Assembly (NCBI GenBank): GCA_045631205.1
Contig: JAZQUI010000025.1
Span: forward strand, 1-64,000
Direction: 5' to 3'
From: HGM04593 sp045631205
GTDB lineage: Bacteria > Bacteroidota > Bacteroidia > Bacteroidales > Bacteroidaceae
DNA length: 64,000 nt
Shown: in pieces, positions 25,367 through 33,688 of the stretch
How the letters are laid out: each line of letters begins with the position of its first letter
How positions within the stretch are numbered: position 1 is the stretch's first letter
The notes under the pieces: generated by a model
What the model saw: only the letters and a program-made list of their open reading frames with translations
Database searches by the model: none
What the model was told of the DNA's origin: nothing
Position numbers and translations under genes: made by a program

Positions 25367-26538
25367 ATCTTGTTTATTACGCGGTTATTGATATTCCACA
25401 TTATCTTCTCTATAATTGGGTATTTTTGTTTTAATTGCTCCTTTAAGCCGAGGTTACCATATTTCTTTGCCACGTAAATAAATCCTTTGCGTGCATAATT
25501 ATCCTCAAATTCTATCCTTGAAGGGCTTATTTCGCTTGGGTGGCACAGATTGGGCTGTAATGCAAGTTCAAGTTCTGTTTTTATACTTGTTATGTGTGAC
25601 GCGCTCTTCTTAAATAAGAAAAGTCCTTTTTTACTATTTACAAGGACAAGTGAGACTCCTTTGTTGTCCTTGTTAAATTGGGGATTGACTTTCTCCCAAC
25701 CCCAAAAGTCGGCAATGGTAATGTCGGATGGGCGTTGGGTGTTTGCGAAATGGCAAGTTCCGCACGAGTGGCGGAACATTATACGCTTAGAGAATAGGTC
25801 GGTGTATGTGTTGGTGATGATTTTCTTATTGTTTATGGTAAATGTTTCTTTGTGTGAAGCCCACCCAAGTACATCTTTTTCGCGGAAGGATATAGTTGTT
25901 GCTTTGCCTTTGTGCTTTTTCTCTATATATGCGAGGTAGTCGCGCCATATATAAGGGCTTGGTGTTCCGTGACAGACAATATCTACAAGGAGCAGTTTCT
26001 CGGTGTTGGTTTTTTTAGTTTTCAGGAATGAATGTAACCCAGCTGTTTGGCAAGGTGTACCCGAAAAACACACTAATAATCCGTTTTTAAGGTCTGTAGC
26101 AACTTGGGTGAATGTGTTGCCAAGATCACTCTGCACATATTTGCTACCGCGGAATTCGTCACGCTCTGCAACAGTGGCCGCTCTTTTGTGAACAACGTGA
26201 AAGTGGTCGCAATAACCAGCTCCGTAAACTACGCCGCCATTTTCTAGAATATAATCGGTGATAGCAATGAACATTGCTCCACTGCGGCTTTTTTCAATCT
26301 CTTCAATCTTTTTGTGTCTTACCGCATAAACATCTAAAATGCCATCTGTGTTTTTATCGTAGTTTTCGTTAAATGCACAAACTTTCTCGCAAAGCCCACA
26401 ATTTGTGCATCTTCCTGCATCTACAATGGGGTAGAGAAATCCCAAAGCATCGGGCTGCATTGTGATTGCTTGTTTGGGGCAAATACTTGCGCAGGCTGTG
26501 CAGCCACAACAATTTTGTGGAGTATCTATTTTAATCAT
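25348..26538 (-). CDS. Coenzyme F420 hydrogenase beta-subunit-like ferredoxin protein
   Basis: A 396-residue protein with two N-terminal 4Fe-4S clusters: CCGCTACASICPKQAI and CTNCGLCEKVCAF, then the FrhB/FdhB core (RSGAMFIAITDYILENGGVV, CFSGTPCQTAGLHSFL, FRHSCGTCHFANTQRPSDIT). Despite the name, such proteins in polysaccharide loci have no shown link to F420. They sit beside pyruvyl transferases and may carry out a redox step on a sugar or on PvyA-like chemistry; that role is inferred only from neighbourhood. Confidence 0.88.
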   Translation of the reverse strand: MIKIDTPQNCCGCTACASICPKQAITMQPDALGFLYPIVDAGRCTNCGLCEKVCAFNENYDKNTDGILDVYAVRHKKIEEIEKSRSGAMFIAITDYILENGGVVYGAGYCDHFHVVHKRAATVAERDEFRGSKYVQSDLGNTFTQVATDLKNGLLVCFSGTPCQTAGLHSFLKTKKTNTEKLLLVDIVCHGTPSPYIWRDYLAYIEKKHKGKATTISFREKDVLGWASHKETFTINNKKIITNTYTDLFSKRIMFRHSCGTCHFANTQRPSDITIADFWGWEKVNPQFNKDNKGVSLVLVNSKKGLFLFKKSASHITSIKTELELALQPNLCHPSEISPSRIEFEDNYARKGFIYVAKKYGNLGLKEQLKQKYPIIEKIMWNINNRVINKIWKEKR

Positions 26539-28070
26539 TTTCTAAATTTGTTTGTGATTCTGCGTATATATTGTAAGGCCAGTCTCTTTTCATCTTCTTT
26601 ACATCCTATAAAGTAAATAGCTAAAATGGATGATATCACTGAAGATATGCAGACAAGAATGAAGCGAAGTATGGTATCGTGTATATTAAAATAGAATACC
26701 GCTGGTAAAATACTTGCTATAATTGTAACAATAATTGTATTTAAACAAACCTCTTTCGCGAATTTAAGTGAGGGGAGTTGGCACATTGTGCGCAGGAAAA
26801 TAAGCCTTTCAATTAAGCATATTTGCGAAATTATTATTGCTATCACCAATGTTATTTCCGGGAAGAAACCAAGTCGCAAGAAAATATATGAAACCGGAAA
26901 ATTCAGCATTTGTGTGCCACCAACTACTATTTGATAATTTCTTATGCGTCCTGTTGCTAGTTGTGCAGTGATTAATGTAGAGGATATAATATCGGATAGG
27001 CAAAGAATAAGCACGAGTCTTGTAAATAAGACTGTGTGCTCGGGAACCTGTCCCAGCCAAATGTATAAGATTGTTTCAATCTCAAAGAAGATGGGGATTG
27101 AAATGATCATAAACAGGAAGTAAAGGATTTTTGTTCCCTTGAACATAAGGTTGTGCATTCTTGCATAGTTGCCGGCTGCATACTCCTTTGTTATCTGTGG
27201 GTTTATGGCTGCGAAAATGTTGGCGGTAAATTGCCCCACAATACTACAAATTTGCATAGCTATGCCTCTCGCCGCATTTATAGCCGGGCCGTGGAACATA
27301 TTTATGGCTATGTTTACCCCCTGGTCTTTCATTTGCCCCGAACTTGCACCTATAAAGTTCCATCCGGCAAAGGAGGTCATCTCTTTAAAGAGCGCTTTAT
27401 CCCACTTAAAATGGTAAGTACACTCTGCAAAGTTCTTTTTGCTGAATCGCCAATAATAGAACTGCTTTATGAGTATTGGTATAAGCGATATTATGGCAAG
27501 CAGAATGAGCTTGTCGCCACCATAATATTTAATAGAGAATACAATTGCAAGGCGTGAAAAGGCATCGAACAGTGAGAAGTATGCATAAATATCCATACGC
27601 TCGTGTGCTATGATTGCTGCATTGTAAGGGGTGGAAAGCAATCCCACTGCAAAATTTATTGCCGAGCATTGCAATACCCAATGAGCAGCCGTGAGGCGTT
27701 CGGCAGGAATCACCATTTTGTTGTTGAGGAACCACACACCAATGGTTTCAATGGCAAGCACCACTATGATGGCAAGTATTAAGTGTATATTGACTGATGT
27801 TGTAAAGATTTTATTCAACCTCTCCTTGTCACCGGCTCCTAATCCGTATGTAATGAAACGTGATGCCGAGGATGTGAGTGAGCTTGAAATGAGCGAGAAC
27901 ATTGAAACAAGGCCTCCTACAACGTTGTTTATACCGTAGTTATCAACTCCAAGAGCTTCGAGAGTGATGCGGGCGGTGAAGAAACTGATTATCATCATCA
28001 GTCCCATACGCCCATAGAGCAGCATCGTGTTTTTAGCTATGCGCTTATTGTCTTCGCTGTGTGTGCTCAT
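26535..28070 (-). CDS. wzx: Polysaccharide flippase of the MOP/Wzx type
   Basis: A 511-residue polytopic membrane protein with about 12-14 helices. It opens with RIAKNTMLLYGRMGLMMIIS and ARITLEALGVDNYGINNVVG, the usual start of Bacteroidota oligosaccharide flippases (PST/MATE-like). It would move lipid-linked repeat units to the periplasmic face for the Wzy-like polymerase. It overlaps the FrhB-like gene by 4 bp. Thirty bases separate it from the phosphatase gene upstream. Confidence 0.92.
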   Translation of the reverse strand: MSTHSEDNKRIAKNTMLLYGRMGLMMIISFFTARITLEALGVDNYGINNVVGGLVSMFSLISSSLTSSASRFITYGLGAGDKERLNKIFTTSVNIHLILAIIVVLAIETIGVWFLNNKMVIPAERLTAAHWVLQCSAINFAVGLLSTPYNAAIIAHERMDIYAYFSLFDAFSRLAIVFSIKYYGGDKLILLAIISLIPILIKQFYYWRFSKKNFAECTYHFKWDKALFKEMTSFAGWNFIGASSGQMKDQGVNIAINMFHGPAINAARGIAMQICSIVGQFTANIFAAINPQITKEYAAGNYARMHNLMFKGTKILYFLFMIISIPIFFEIETILYIWLGQVPEHTVLFTRLVLILCLSDIISSTLITAQLATGRIRNYQIVVGGTQMLNFPVSYIFLRLGFFPEITLVIAIIISQICLIERLIFLRTMCQLPSLKFAKEVCLNTIIVTIIASILPAVFYFNIHDTILRFILVCISSVISSILAIYFIGCKEDEKRLALQYIRRITNKFRK

Positions 28071-28099
28071 TGTTTTACTTCTAGGTTTCTCTTTGTTTG

Positions 28100-28816
28100 C
28101 TATAGTTCTGTATTTAATAGCTTTTTCAATTTATCCAAACAATCGTTGTTTAGAGTGATGCTCTCAATAACTTCTGTTGCTCTGCCACTGTGTGTGTCGC
28201 TGCCAGCCACGGAGTATATGTTATTTTTAAGTAGCCAAAGAGCTCTTTTCTTTACTTCGGGGCCGTAGAATCCTGCAAGCGAGGGAAGGTTTAATTGGAA
28301 TTTTATCCCCATCTCCAGGAGTTCTTTATAATCTTTTTTCTCCATATATAGATAACGCTCGGGGTGAGCCAGGAGTGGAAAATACCCCTTCGCCTTTATC
28401 TGTTGAAGTGTGGTGTGTAGGCTCATTGGTGGGGTGTAATACGAAGTTTCAACAAGCAGGTGGTTGCCATTGCGCCCAATAGGGAGCAGGTTGTTGCTTT
28501 CCAACAATGGTGTGAAGTGGTTGTCGAGCATATACTCAGCTGCAAGGTGCAGGTTTATGTTCCCTTTGTATGTGGCACGGAACGTGGCAAAGAGTTCTTT
28601 GAGGCTTTCACAGGTGTTGGGGTAGTCTTCCATTGTGTGTGGGGTAAACCACACATCTGTTACGCCTGTGGCTTCAATATCCTGGAGCACCTGGAGTGCC
28701 TCCTCGGCGGTTTTTACACCATCGTCTACCCCGGGGAGTATGTGGGAGTGGTGGTCGGTGCCGCCTGCAAGCAGATGTACCTCAGTTATACTCTTTTTCC
28801 TATTGAAAGGCCACAT
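28100..28816 (-). CDS. PHP-domain protein-tyrosine phosphatase (CpsB/YwqE type)
   Basis: A 238-residue metal-dependent phosphatase. The PHP motif DHHSHILPGVDDGVK (about residues 18-32), WFTPHTMEDYPN, LLAHPERYLYMEKK and VAGSDTHSGRATE supply His and Asp metal ligands. In capsule systems CpsB/YwqE dephosphorylates the tyrosine-rich tail of the partner BY-kinase; the kinase gene lies 6 bp upstream. Length fits the family. Confidence 0.93.
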   Translation of the reverse strand: MWPFNRKKSITEVHLLAGGTDHHSHILPGVDDGVKTAEEALQVLQDIEATGVTDVWFTPHTMEDYPNTCESLKELFATFRATYKGNINLHLAAEYMLDNHFTPLLESNNLLPIGRNGNHLLVETSYYTPPMSLHTTLQQIKAKGYFPLLAHPERYLYMEKKDYKELLEMGIKFQLNLPSLAGFYGPEVKKRALWLLKNNIYSVAGSDTHSGRATEVIESITLNNDCLDKLKKLLNTEL

Positions 28817-28822
28817 AATCGC

Positions 28823-31237
28823 TTATTTTTTCTTCTTTTCATCGCCGTGGTATCCGTAGCGGTAGCCATAACGATATCCGTAACGGTAACCGTAGCGATA
28901 CCCGTAACGGTAACCGTATTTGTGGTAGCTGCCGTGGCTTAATGTGCCATTGAGTATTACCGAAAGGTTTTTGAGGCGCTTGGTGGTGTAAATATCCTCG
29001 AGCTCAACAAGCATATTGCGGGCAAGGAGGCCTGTGCGCACCACAAATAGTGTGCGGTCGGCTTGCTCTGCGATAATTTGCGTGTCGGCTACGATGTCTA
29101 TTGGCGGGCAGTCGAGGAGTATGTAGTCGTACTGCTTGCGTAGTGTGGCGATGAGTTCGCCGAAGCGTTTGTCGTGCAGTAGCTCGGTGGGGTTGGGGGG
29201 TATTGTTCCCACGGGCAGAACGTGCAGGTTCTTGTATCCCTCGTATTTTACTATGGCTGTGCTTACATCGTGCAACCCGCCGCTAAGGTAATTGCTTATA
29301 CCAGTGGATGGTGAAGAAACGTAGGCCGATGTTGAGCCGTGGCGCATATCGCCATCGATAACCAACACCTTCTCTCCTTTGAGTGAGAGGCTGGCGGCGA
29401 TGTTCATCGCTATGAATGTTTTGCCACTGCCGGGGTTGAACGAGGTGAGCAGAATTACCTCGCACTTGCCTTTCTCCCTTGCTACGAATTGTATGTTTGT
29501 GCGTAGCACGCGGAAGGCTTCGTTTATGATATCGCGGCTTCCCTCTTTTACCACTATTGTTTTGTCGCCAATGCCTTTGAGGTATTTCTTTGCTTCTTTG
29601 GTGTTGTCGGGGATGTACATGGGAATCTCACCAACAAACGGCATAGGGAGGCCTTCGATATCCTTGCGGCCGCGCACTTTGTTGTTTGAGATTTCTTTAA
29701 GGAATATGGCGATTGTGGGCAGCAGAAGGCCTATGGCGAGTGCCATCATAATGGCGTTTTTCTTCATTGGTGCAACGGGAGTCCAGGAACTCGAAGGTGC
29801 TGCAATGACACGGGTGTTGCTTGCTGCGTACTCTTTGGTAAGCTCGTTCTCTTCGCGTTTCTGCAGCAGGAAAATGTAGAGAGCATTCTTTACCTTTTGC
29901 TGGCGTAGAATGGATTGCAGTTTCTTTGTCTGCTCGGGGTTTGACACGAGGGCCTGTGTGTTGCCGCTCTCTATTTTGCGTGTAAGTTTTATTTGCGAGT
30001 TTATTGCCTCAATTTCGTTATTGGCTGTGTTTATGATGGTCTCCTTGAGTTTTCTCAAACGGTTGTCGTAATCAACAACAAGCGGGTTTTCGTCGCTACT
30101 GTTTTGTGCTATGGAGTTGCGGCGAAGCAGGGTGTTGTTGTACTCGGTGACAAGTGTCTGCACGTTGGTGTTCGCAAGACCGATGTTGCCGGGCAGCAAC
30201 AGGTTTTTCTTGTCTTTGAGAATGTTTATGAGATAGAGTACCACCTCGCGCTGATTGTTGAGGGCGAGTATCTCCTTCTCGCTTGCCGATTTCTCGTTGA
30301 GGAATTTACTGCCATCTTCCTTCTCGCTCTGTATCATATTGCGTCCCTTGTGAGAAGCTATTTCTCCGTCGAGCTGCCATAGCTCTTTGCGCAGGAGTTC
30401 TATTCTGTGGTTGAGGAAACTGTCGGTGCTTATGGCAATCTGGTTTTTGTCCTTGAGCCAGTTCTCATTGTAGATGTCGATAATTGTTTGGAGTACCTTG
30501 CGACCGCGTACAGTTGAGATGTCACGAATTCTGAGGTTGGCTATTGTGGTGTTTTCGCTCTCGAAACTTGAACTGAAACGTGACTGGAAGTCCTCGAGCG
30601 TTTTGTTTATATTGCTGCGCTTTACAAAGATGTTGAAGTCGGTGCTTGTGGAGAAGTATTCGGTGGGTTGTATAACTATTCTTCCCAGCGAGGTCCTTAC
30701 CGTGTCACCGGCTTGCGCTCTGATAAAACCATCCGACACTTCGGTATTCTCTTTGTAGAAACCCCACATGCAGACAACTCCATTGTTTTGCACGTTCATA
30801 GTGAAGCCGGCATCTTCACTTTTGCCCAAATCGAGGAATTTTACCTTTGCGGGCAACCCGTGTTCAAAGATTATGGGGTTGTGTAGCTTGCCCTCGGTGG
30901 TGTAGCAGATGTCGAGGTCGAGTCGTTTAATGGCCTCGAGCATTACTGCCGGCGAACGCATTGCTTTCAACTCCTCGTTGGGGTCGCTGCGATAAGTGTC
31001 GCTGAACGATGTAAATGTTGAACTTGCCGAGCCGCCTTTTTCATCGTTGTCCTTTATCAATACCGACGCAGAACTTACATAAACAGGCGGTGTTGCAAGT
31101 ATATAAATTATTGCGATGCTTAATGTGACAAAAAGCGACATGGCAAACCAATGCCAGTTACCAATGCACAGGTATATGAGGTCTGCGATGGGTAGTGTGT
31201 TGTCGTTTTGTTGTTGTCGACGTTTTGTTGTAGCCAT
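28823..31237 (-). CDS. wzc: Wzc-type chain-length determinant / bacterial tyrosine kinase
   Basis: 804 residues. A Wzz-like N-terminal domain starts after ~30 residues with a membrane helix (WHWFAMSLFVTLSIAIIYIL). A long periplasmic coiled-coil region follows, then a second helix (AIMMALAIGLLLPTIAIFL), then a cytoplasmic BY-kinase with Walker A LTSFNPGSGKTFIAMNIA, A' VLVIDGDMRHGS and B YILLDCPPID. The C-terminus is a striking Tyr tail: 13 tyrosines in about 28 residues as near-perfect YGYR units (28847-28918), then GDEKKKK. Wzc controls polymer length and export; cycles of tail phosphorylation reset it, here presumably with the adjacent PHP phosphatase. Confidence 0.95.
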   Translation of the reverse strand: MATTKRRQQQNDNTLPIADLIYLCIGNWHWFAMSLFVTLSIAIIYILATPPVYVSSASVLIKDNDEKGGSASSTFTSFSDTYRSDPNEELKAMRSPAVMLEAIKRLDLDICYTTEGKLHNPIIFEHGLPAKVKFLDLGKSEDAGFTMNVQNNGVVCMWGFYKENTEVSDGFIRAQAGDTVRTSLGRIVIQPTEYFSTSTDFNIFVKRSNINKTLEDFQSRFSSSFESENTTIANLRIRDISTVRGRKVLQTIIDIYNENWLKDKNQIAISTDSFLNHRIELLRKELWQLDGEIASHKGRNMIQSEKEDGSKFLNEKSASEKEILALNNQREVVLYLINILKDKKNLLLPGNIGLANTNVQTLVTEYNNTLLRRNSIAQNSSDENPLVVDYDNRLRKLKETIINTANNEIEAINSQIKLTRKIESGNTQALVSNPEQTKKLQSILRQQKVKNALYIFLLQKREENELTKEYAASNTRVIAAPSSSWTPVAPMKKNAIMMALAIGLLLPTIAIFLKEISNNKVRGRKDIEGLPMPFVGEIPMYIPDNTKEAKKYLKGIGDKTIVVKEGSRDIINEAFRVLRTNIQFVAREKGKCEVILLTSFNPGSGKTFIAMNIAASLSLKGEKVLVIDGDMRHGSTSAYVSSPSTGISNYLSGGLHDVSTAIVKYEGYKNLHVLPVGTIPPNPTELLHDKRFGELIATLRKQYDYILLDCPPIDIVADTQIIAEQADRTLFVVRTGLLARNMLVELEDIYTTKRLKNLSVILNGTLSHGSYHKYGYRYGYRYGYRYGYRYGYRYGYHGDEKKKK
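28847..28918 (-). repeat. Six 12-bp units encoding the YGYR tail of Wzc
   Basis: Six consecutive 12-base units, each coding Tyr-Gly-Tyr-Arg (the last Tyr-Gly-Tyr-His). Most units differ at silent third positions (GGT/GGG/GGA/GGC, TAC/TAT, CGT/CGC), so the peptide is conserved more than the DNA. Confidence 0.9.
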
Positions 31238-31267
31238 TTTATAAGCTTGTATGGTTGGGTTTGTAGA

Positions 31268-32059
31268 TTATTTAACAAATGCTATGAATGACATGACGAA
31301 TGATGCAAGTGACATCCAGAACGATGTTGAGCGCAGTGTGTTGCTGTTTATGTCGGCCTGGCCTGCGCGTTTGCTGTTGGGTTTCACATATACAATGTCG
31401 TTTTGTTGCAAGTAGTATGCGGGGGATGAATACACACTCTCGGCAAGTGTGAGGTTCATCTCATAGACCTTTTGCGTGTCGCCCTCTTGGCGCAAAACGG
31501 TAACGTTGTTGCGAAGACCCTCTATTTTCAGGTCGCCGGCTTCGGCAATGGCGTCGATAATGGTGATGTAGTCTTTGTCGATGCCAATTTTACCGGGTCT
31601 GTTTACCTCGCCAAGGATTGTGATTTCCTGGTTTACATATTCGACGGTTACAATGGGGTCGAGCACGAGTTTTCTTGCTATAAGTTCGTTTTTAATGTAC
31701 TCGGCAACTTCCTCGCGGGTTTTTCCTTCGATGTTTATCTTGCCCATTACAGGGAAATCGATGTTTCCGTAGCTGTCAATGGTGTATGTAGCGGTGCTGC
31801 CACTGCTGCTATTGCTGTTTGTTGCACTGCCGAACTGGCGGTTAGGGGTAACAAGGTTAAAGAGCGTGGTGAGTTCGGGGTCTTTGCTGTTTACGACGAT
31901 GGAGAGTTTGTCGCCGGGCATCATCTTAATTTTGTTGGGTATTACGGTGATGGTTTTTGTGTCGCCGTTTTGGAGATCCTGGAAATAGGTTACCTTTTTG
32001 GTGGTTGTGCAACTTGCGATGAGTGTTGCTGCGAATAAGATGGTCAATGTCTTCTTCAT
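31268..32059 (-). CDS. wza: Wza-type polysaccharide export outer-membrane lipoprotein
   Basis: About 263 residues. The start MKKTLTILFAATLIASC is a lipoprotein signal with Cys17 for lipidation; I chose ATG 32059 because ATG 32095 would overlap the upstream gene. The Poly_export domain begins at IKMMPGDKLSIVVNSKDPEL, with an SLBB segment (VTILGEVNRPGKIGI). A final hydrophobic segment (FWMSLASFVMSFIAFV) may be the outer-membrane helix. It forms the exit channel together with Wzc. Confidence 0.93.
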   Translation of the reverse strand: MKKTLTILFAATLIASCTTTKKVTYFQDLQNGDTKTITVIPNKIKMMPGDKLSIVVNSKDPELTTLFNLVTPNRQFGSATNSNSSSGSTATYTIDSYGNIDFPVMGKINIEGKTREEVAEYIKNELIARKLVLDPIVTVEYVNQEITILGEVNRPGKIGIDKDYITIIDAIAEAGDLKIEGLRNNVTVLRQEGDTQKVYEMNLTLAESVYSSPAYYLQQNDIVYVKPNSKRAGQADINSNTLRSTSFWMSLASFVMSFIAFVK

Positions 32060-32081
32060 ATCGTTTTTGTTTTTATTGTTT

Positions 32082-32630
32082 TCAAATGATTTCAATCAGG
32101 TCGGGCGAGATTTCGGCGTTTATGGCTATGGCGGCAATTCCTTCAATGAGTACCACCACGCGCTTGTTGCGTTTGCCTTTTATTTTTACGAATATGCCCT
32201 CGGTGCCGTCGAACGTTCCACCGTGTATGCGCACTTTTGTGCCTTTTTCTATATCAATCTCTTCGGGTTTGAGGTAGGTGAGGTCTTCGATGCGGCTTTG
32301 TGTCACGGCAATAAATTGCTCCATGGCTCTGTCGGGAATAATGATGGGGGTGTTTTTGCCGTTACAGGGTTGTGTGCGATACTGCAAGTAGTCGATTTTT
32401 TGTTTTATCTGCTGTATTTTCTCTCTTGTTGTGTGTACGAAGATGAGATTGTGTACTGCGGGTACTGTTTGGCGTCTTTTGGTATTTCCTCGCTCAACTA
32501 TTGCAATAGTCATGGGAACAAAACACTCAATGTCTTTTGCTGTGAGATACTCTTTGGCTTTTAATTCGCGGCGGTAGGGCGCGCTCATTGCGAACCAGTA
32601 TGTGGTGTTGTCGTTGGCGGTGTTGTTCAT
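32082..32630 (-). CDS. NusG-like capsule antiterminator (UpxY family)
   Basis: A 182-residue NusG paralogue. The N-terminal NGN domain shows YWFAMSAPYRRELKAKEYL and ECFVPM; the C-terminal KOW domain shows GTKVRIHGGTFDGTEGIFVK. In Bacteroides, UpxY proteins are encoded first in each capsule locus and let RNA polymerase pass terminators in the leader of that locus only. Position as first gene of a ~27-kb operon with a ~145-nt leader fits that role. No UpxZ partner is visible next to it. Confidence 0.92.
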   Translation of the reverse strand: MNNTANDNTTYWFAMSAPYRRELKAKEYLTAKDIECFVPMTIAIVERGNTKRRQTVPAVHNLIFVHTTREKIQQIKQKIDYLQYRTQPCNGKNTPIIIPDRAMEQFIAVTQSRIEDLTYLKPEEIDIEKGTKVRIHGGTFDGTEGIFVKIKGKRNKRVVVLIEGIAAIAINAEISPDLIEII

Positions 32631-32773
32631 CGATGTTTGCGCAAGGGCATACTTCTAGCTCCTCAAAGCAAGCGTAATGCGTTGAGTAGTAAGTTGTTGC
32701 GATGATAACGGATGCTTTTGTGTCTTTGCGGGGTCGCGTACCCGCGCGCAGAATACGCACACCTGTTATTATC
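32631..32773 (-). promoter_or_regulatory. Leader of the capsule operon
   Basis: About 145 nt between the predicted start of transcription and the antiterminator gene. It contains a GC-rich stem (gcggg-tacgcga-ccccgc, near 32722-32745) without a clean T run. It is a candidate target for UpxY-type control; no defined terminator is seen. Confidence 0.4.
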
Positions 32774-32780
32774 TATATTG

Positions 32781-32812
32781 CAAAGATATTGAAACGGGTG
32801 CGAATAAACAAA
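32781..32812 (-). promoter_or_regulatory. Promoter of the capsule/polysaccharide operon
   Basis: Minus strand TTTG (32809-32812), exactly 20 bp, TATCTTTG (32781-32788): a full match to the Bacteroidota housekeeping consensus. I see no invertible flanking repeats like those at phase-variable Bacteroides capsule promoters. Confidence 0.75.
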
Positions 32813-32906
32813 TAAAATTTGTGATATTTGGTTGTGGTTCGGGTTTCTTTTGAAAAGTGTTGTAATGGGCCTTCAAAAAAGTGATGTATGAATGTCAGAA
32901 TGGCTT

Positions 32907-33635
32907 TCAACTTTTTACCGTTAGGCGGGCGAGAAAGTCGTAATGTTCGCCGTCGAGGCATTTCTCGCAGTTGAAGCCGTGTTCGCTTGCGTACATTGAT
33001 AGGGTGTCGAAGTCTATATATAGCCAGTCGAAGCGTTCGCCGGTGGTACTGCGGTAACGCATCTTGTAATCGACCTCTCCGTAGTATCCTGCGGCGAGGT
33101 TTATGTCCATGGAGCCGTCGTCGTTCATGAAGATGTATCGCAAGTCCGAAGAGTCGAGCAGGAGCTGTCCGCCGGGTGCAAGCAGGCGTTTCGCGCTTTT
33201 GAAGAATGCAGGGAGGTTTTCGACTTTACCCACAATACCTATTCCGTTCATTGCCATTAGAATGGTGTCGAATTTTTCGCAGAAGGTTTCGTCGAAGAAG
33301 TTGATGGCGCGTGCATCAATCTCTCGTTCAAGCATAACTTCGACCGAGAGGTCTGAAATGTCAATGGCAACAGTCTCGTGTCCGCGTTTCATCAGTTCGA
33401 GGCTGTGACAGCCCGAACCTGCGCCCACATCAAGTACGCGTCCCTTGCATAGCTTAATGGCTTCTTGCTCCAAAGGTGGCATCTCGTTGTAGCTTCTGAA
33501 AAGGGTGGCTACGGGTATTTCGTCTTCGTAAAACATTGACGATAGTACTCTTAACTTGCCGGCTTTTCTTGTTTTGTGGTACTCGGCAATGGCGCGTCCC
33601 ATTGGGTCTTTGTCGCGTGGTGTGGTGTTGCTCAT
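32907..33635 (-). CDS. Class I SAM-dependent methyltransferase
   Basis: About 242 residues. Motif I is VLDVGAGSGCHSLELMKRG, then AIDISDLSVEVM (acidic ribose ligand), ILMAMNGIGIVGK and LLAPGGQLLLDSSD. The substrate is unknown. I chose ATG 33635 because the earlier ATG at 33671 lies inside the terminator of the upstream gene. The N-terminal part (MGRAIAEYHKTRKAGKL) is shared by a Bacteroidota family found near lipopolysaccharide genes. It is not part of the capsule transcript, whose promoter lies downstream. Confidence 0.88.
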   Translation of the reverse strand: MSNTTPRDKDPMGRAIAEYHKTRKAGKLRVLSSMFYEDEIPVATLFRSYNEMPPLEQEAIKLCKGRVLDVGAGSGCHSLELMKRGHETVAIDISDLSVEVMLEREIDARAINFFDETFCEKFDTILMAMNGIGIVGKVENLPAFFKSAKRLLAPGGQLLLDSSDLRYIFMNDDGSMDINLAAGYYGEVDYKMRYRSTTGERFDWLYIDFDTLSMYASEHGFNCEKCLDGEHYDFLARLTVKS

Positions 33636-33651
33636 TCTGTCTGTTATTTGC

Positions 33652-33682
33652 AAAAAGAGGCTTCCCTGCAAGGTAGCCTCTT
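33652..33682 (-). terminator. Terminator after the glycosyltransferase 9 gene
   Basis: Stem aagaggct/agcctctt with a 12-nt loop followed on the minus strand by TTTTTG. It sits a few bases after the glycosyltransferase stop at 33689. Confidence 0.7.
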
Positions 33683-33688
33683 CTGTTG

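Noticed and set aside
32774..32830. Invertible (phase-variable) capsule promoter
   Set aside because: The promoter is clear, but I found no inverted repeats flanking it and no invertase gene nearby.
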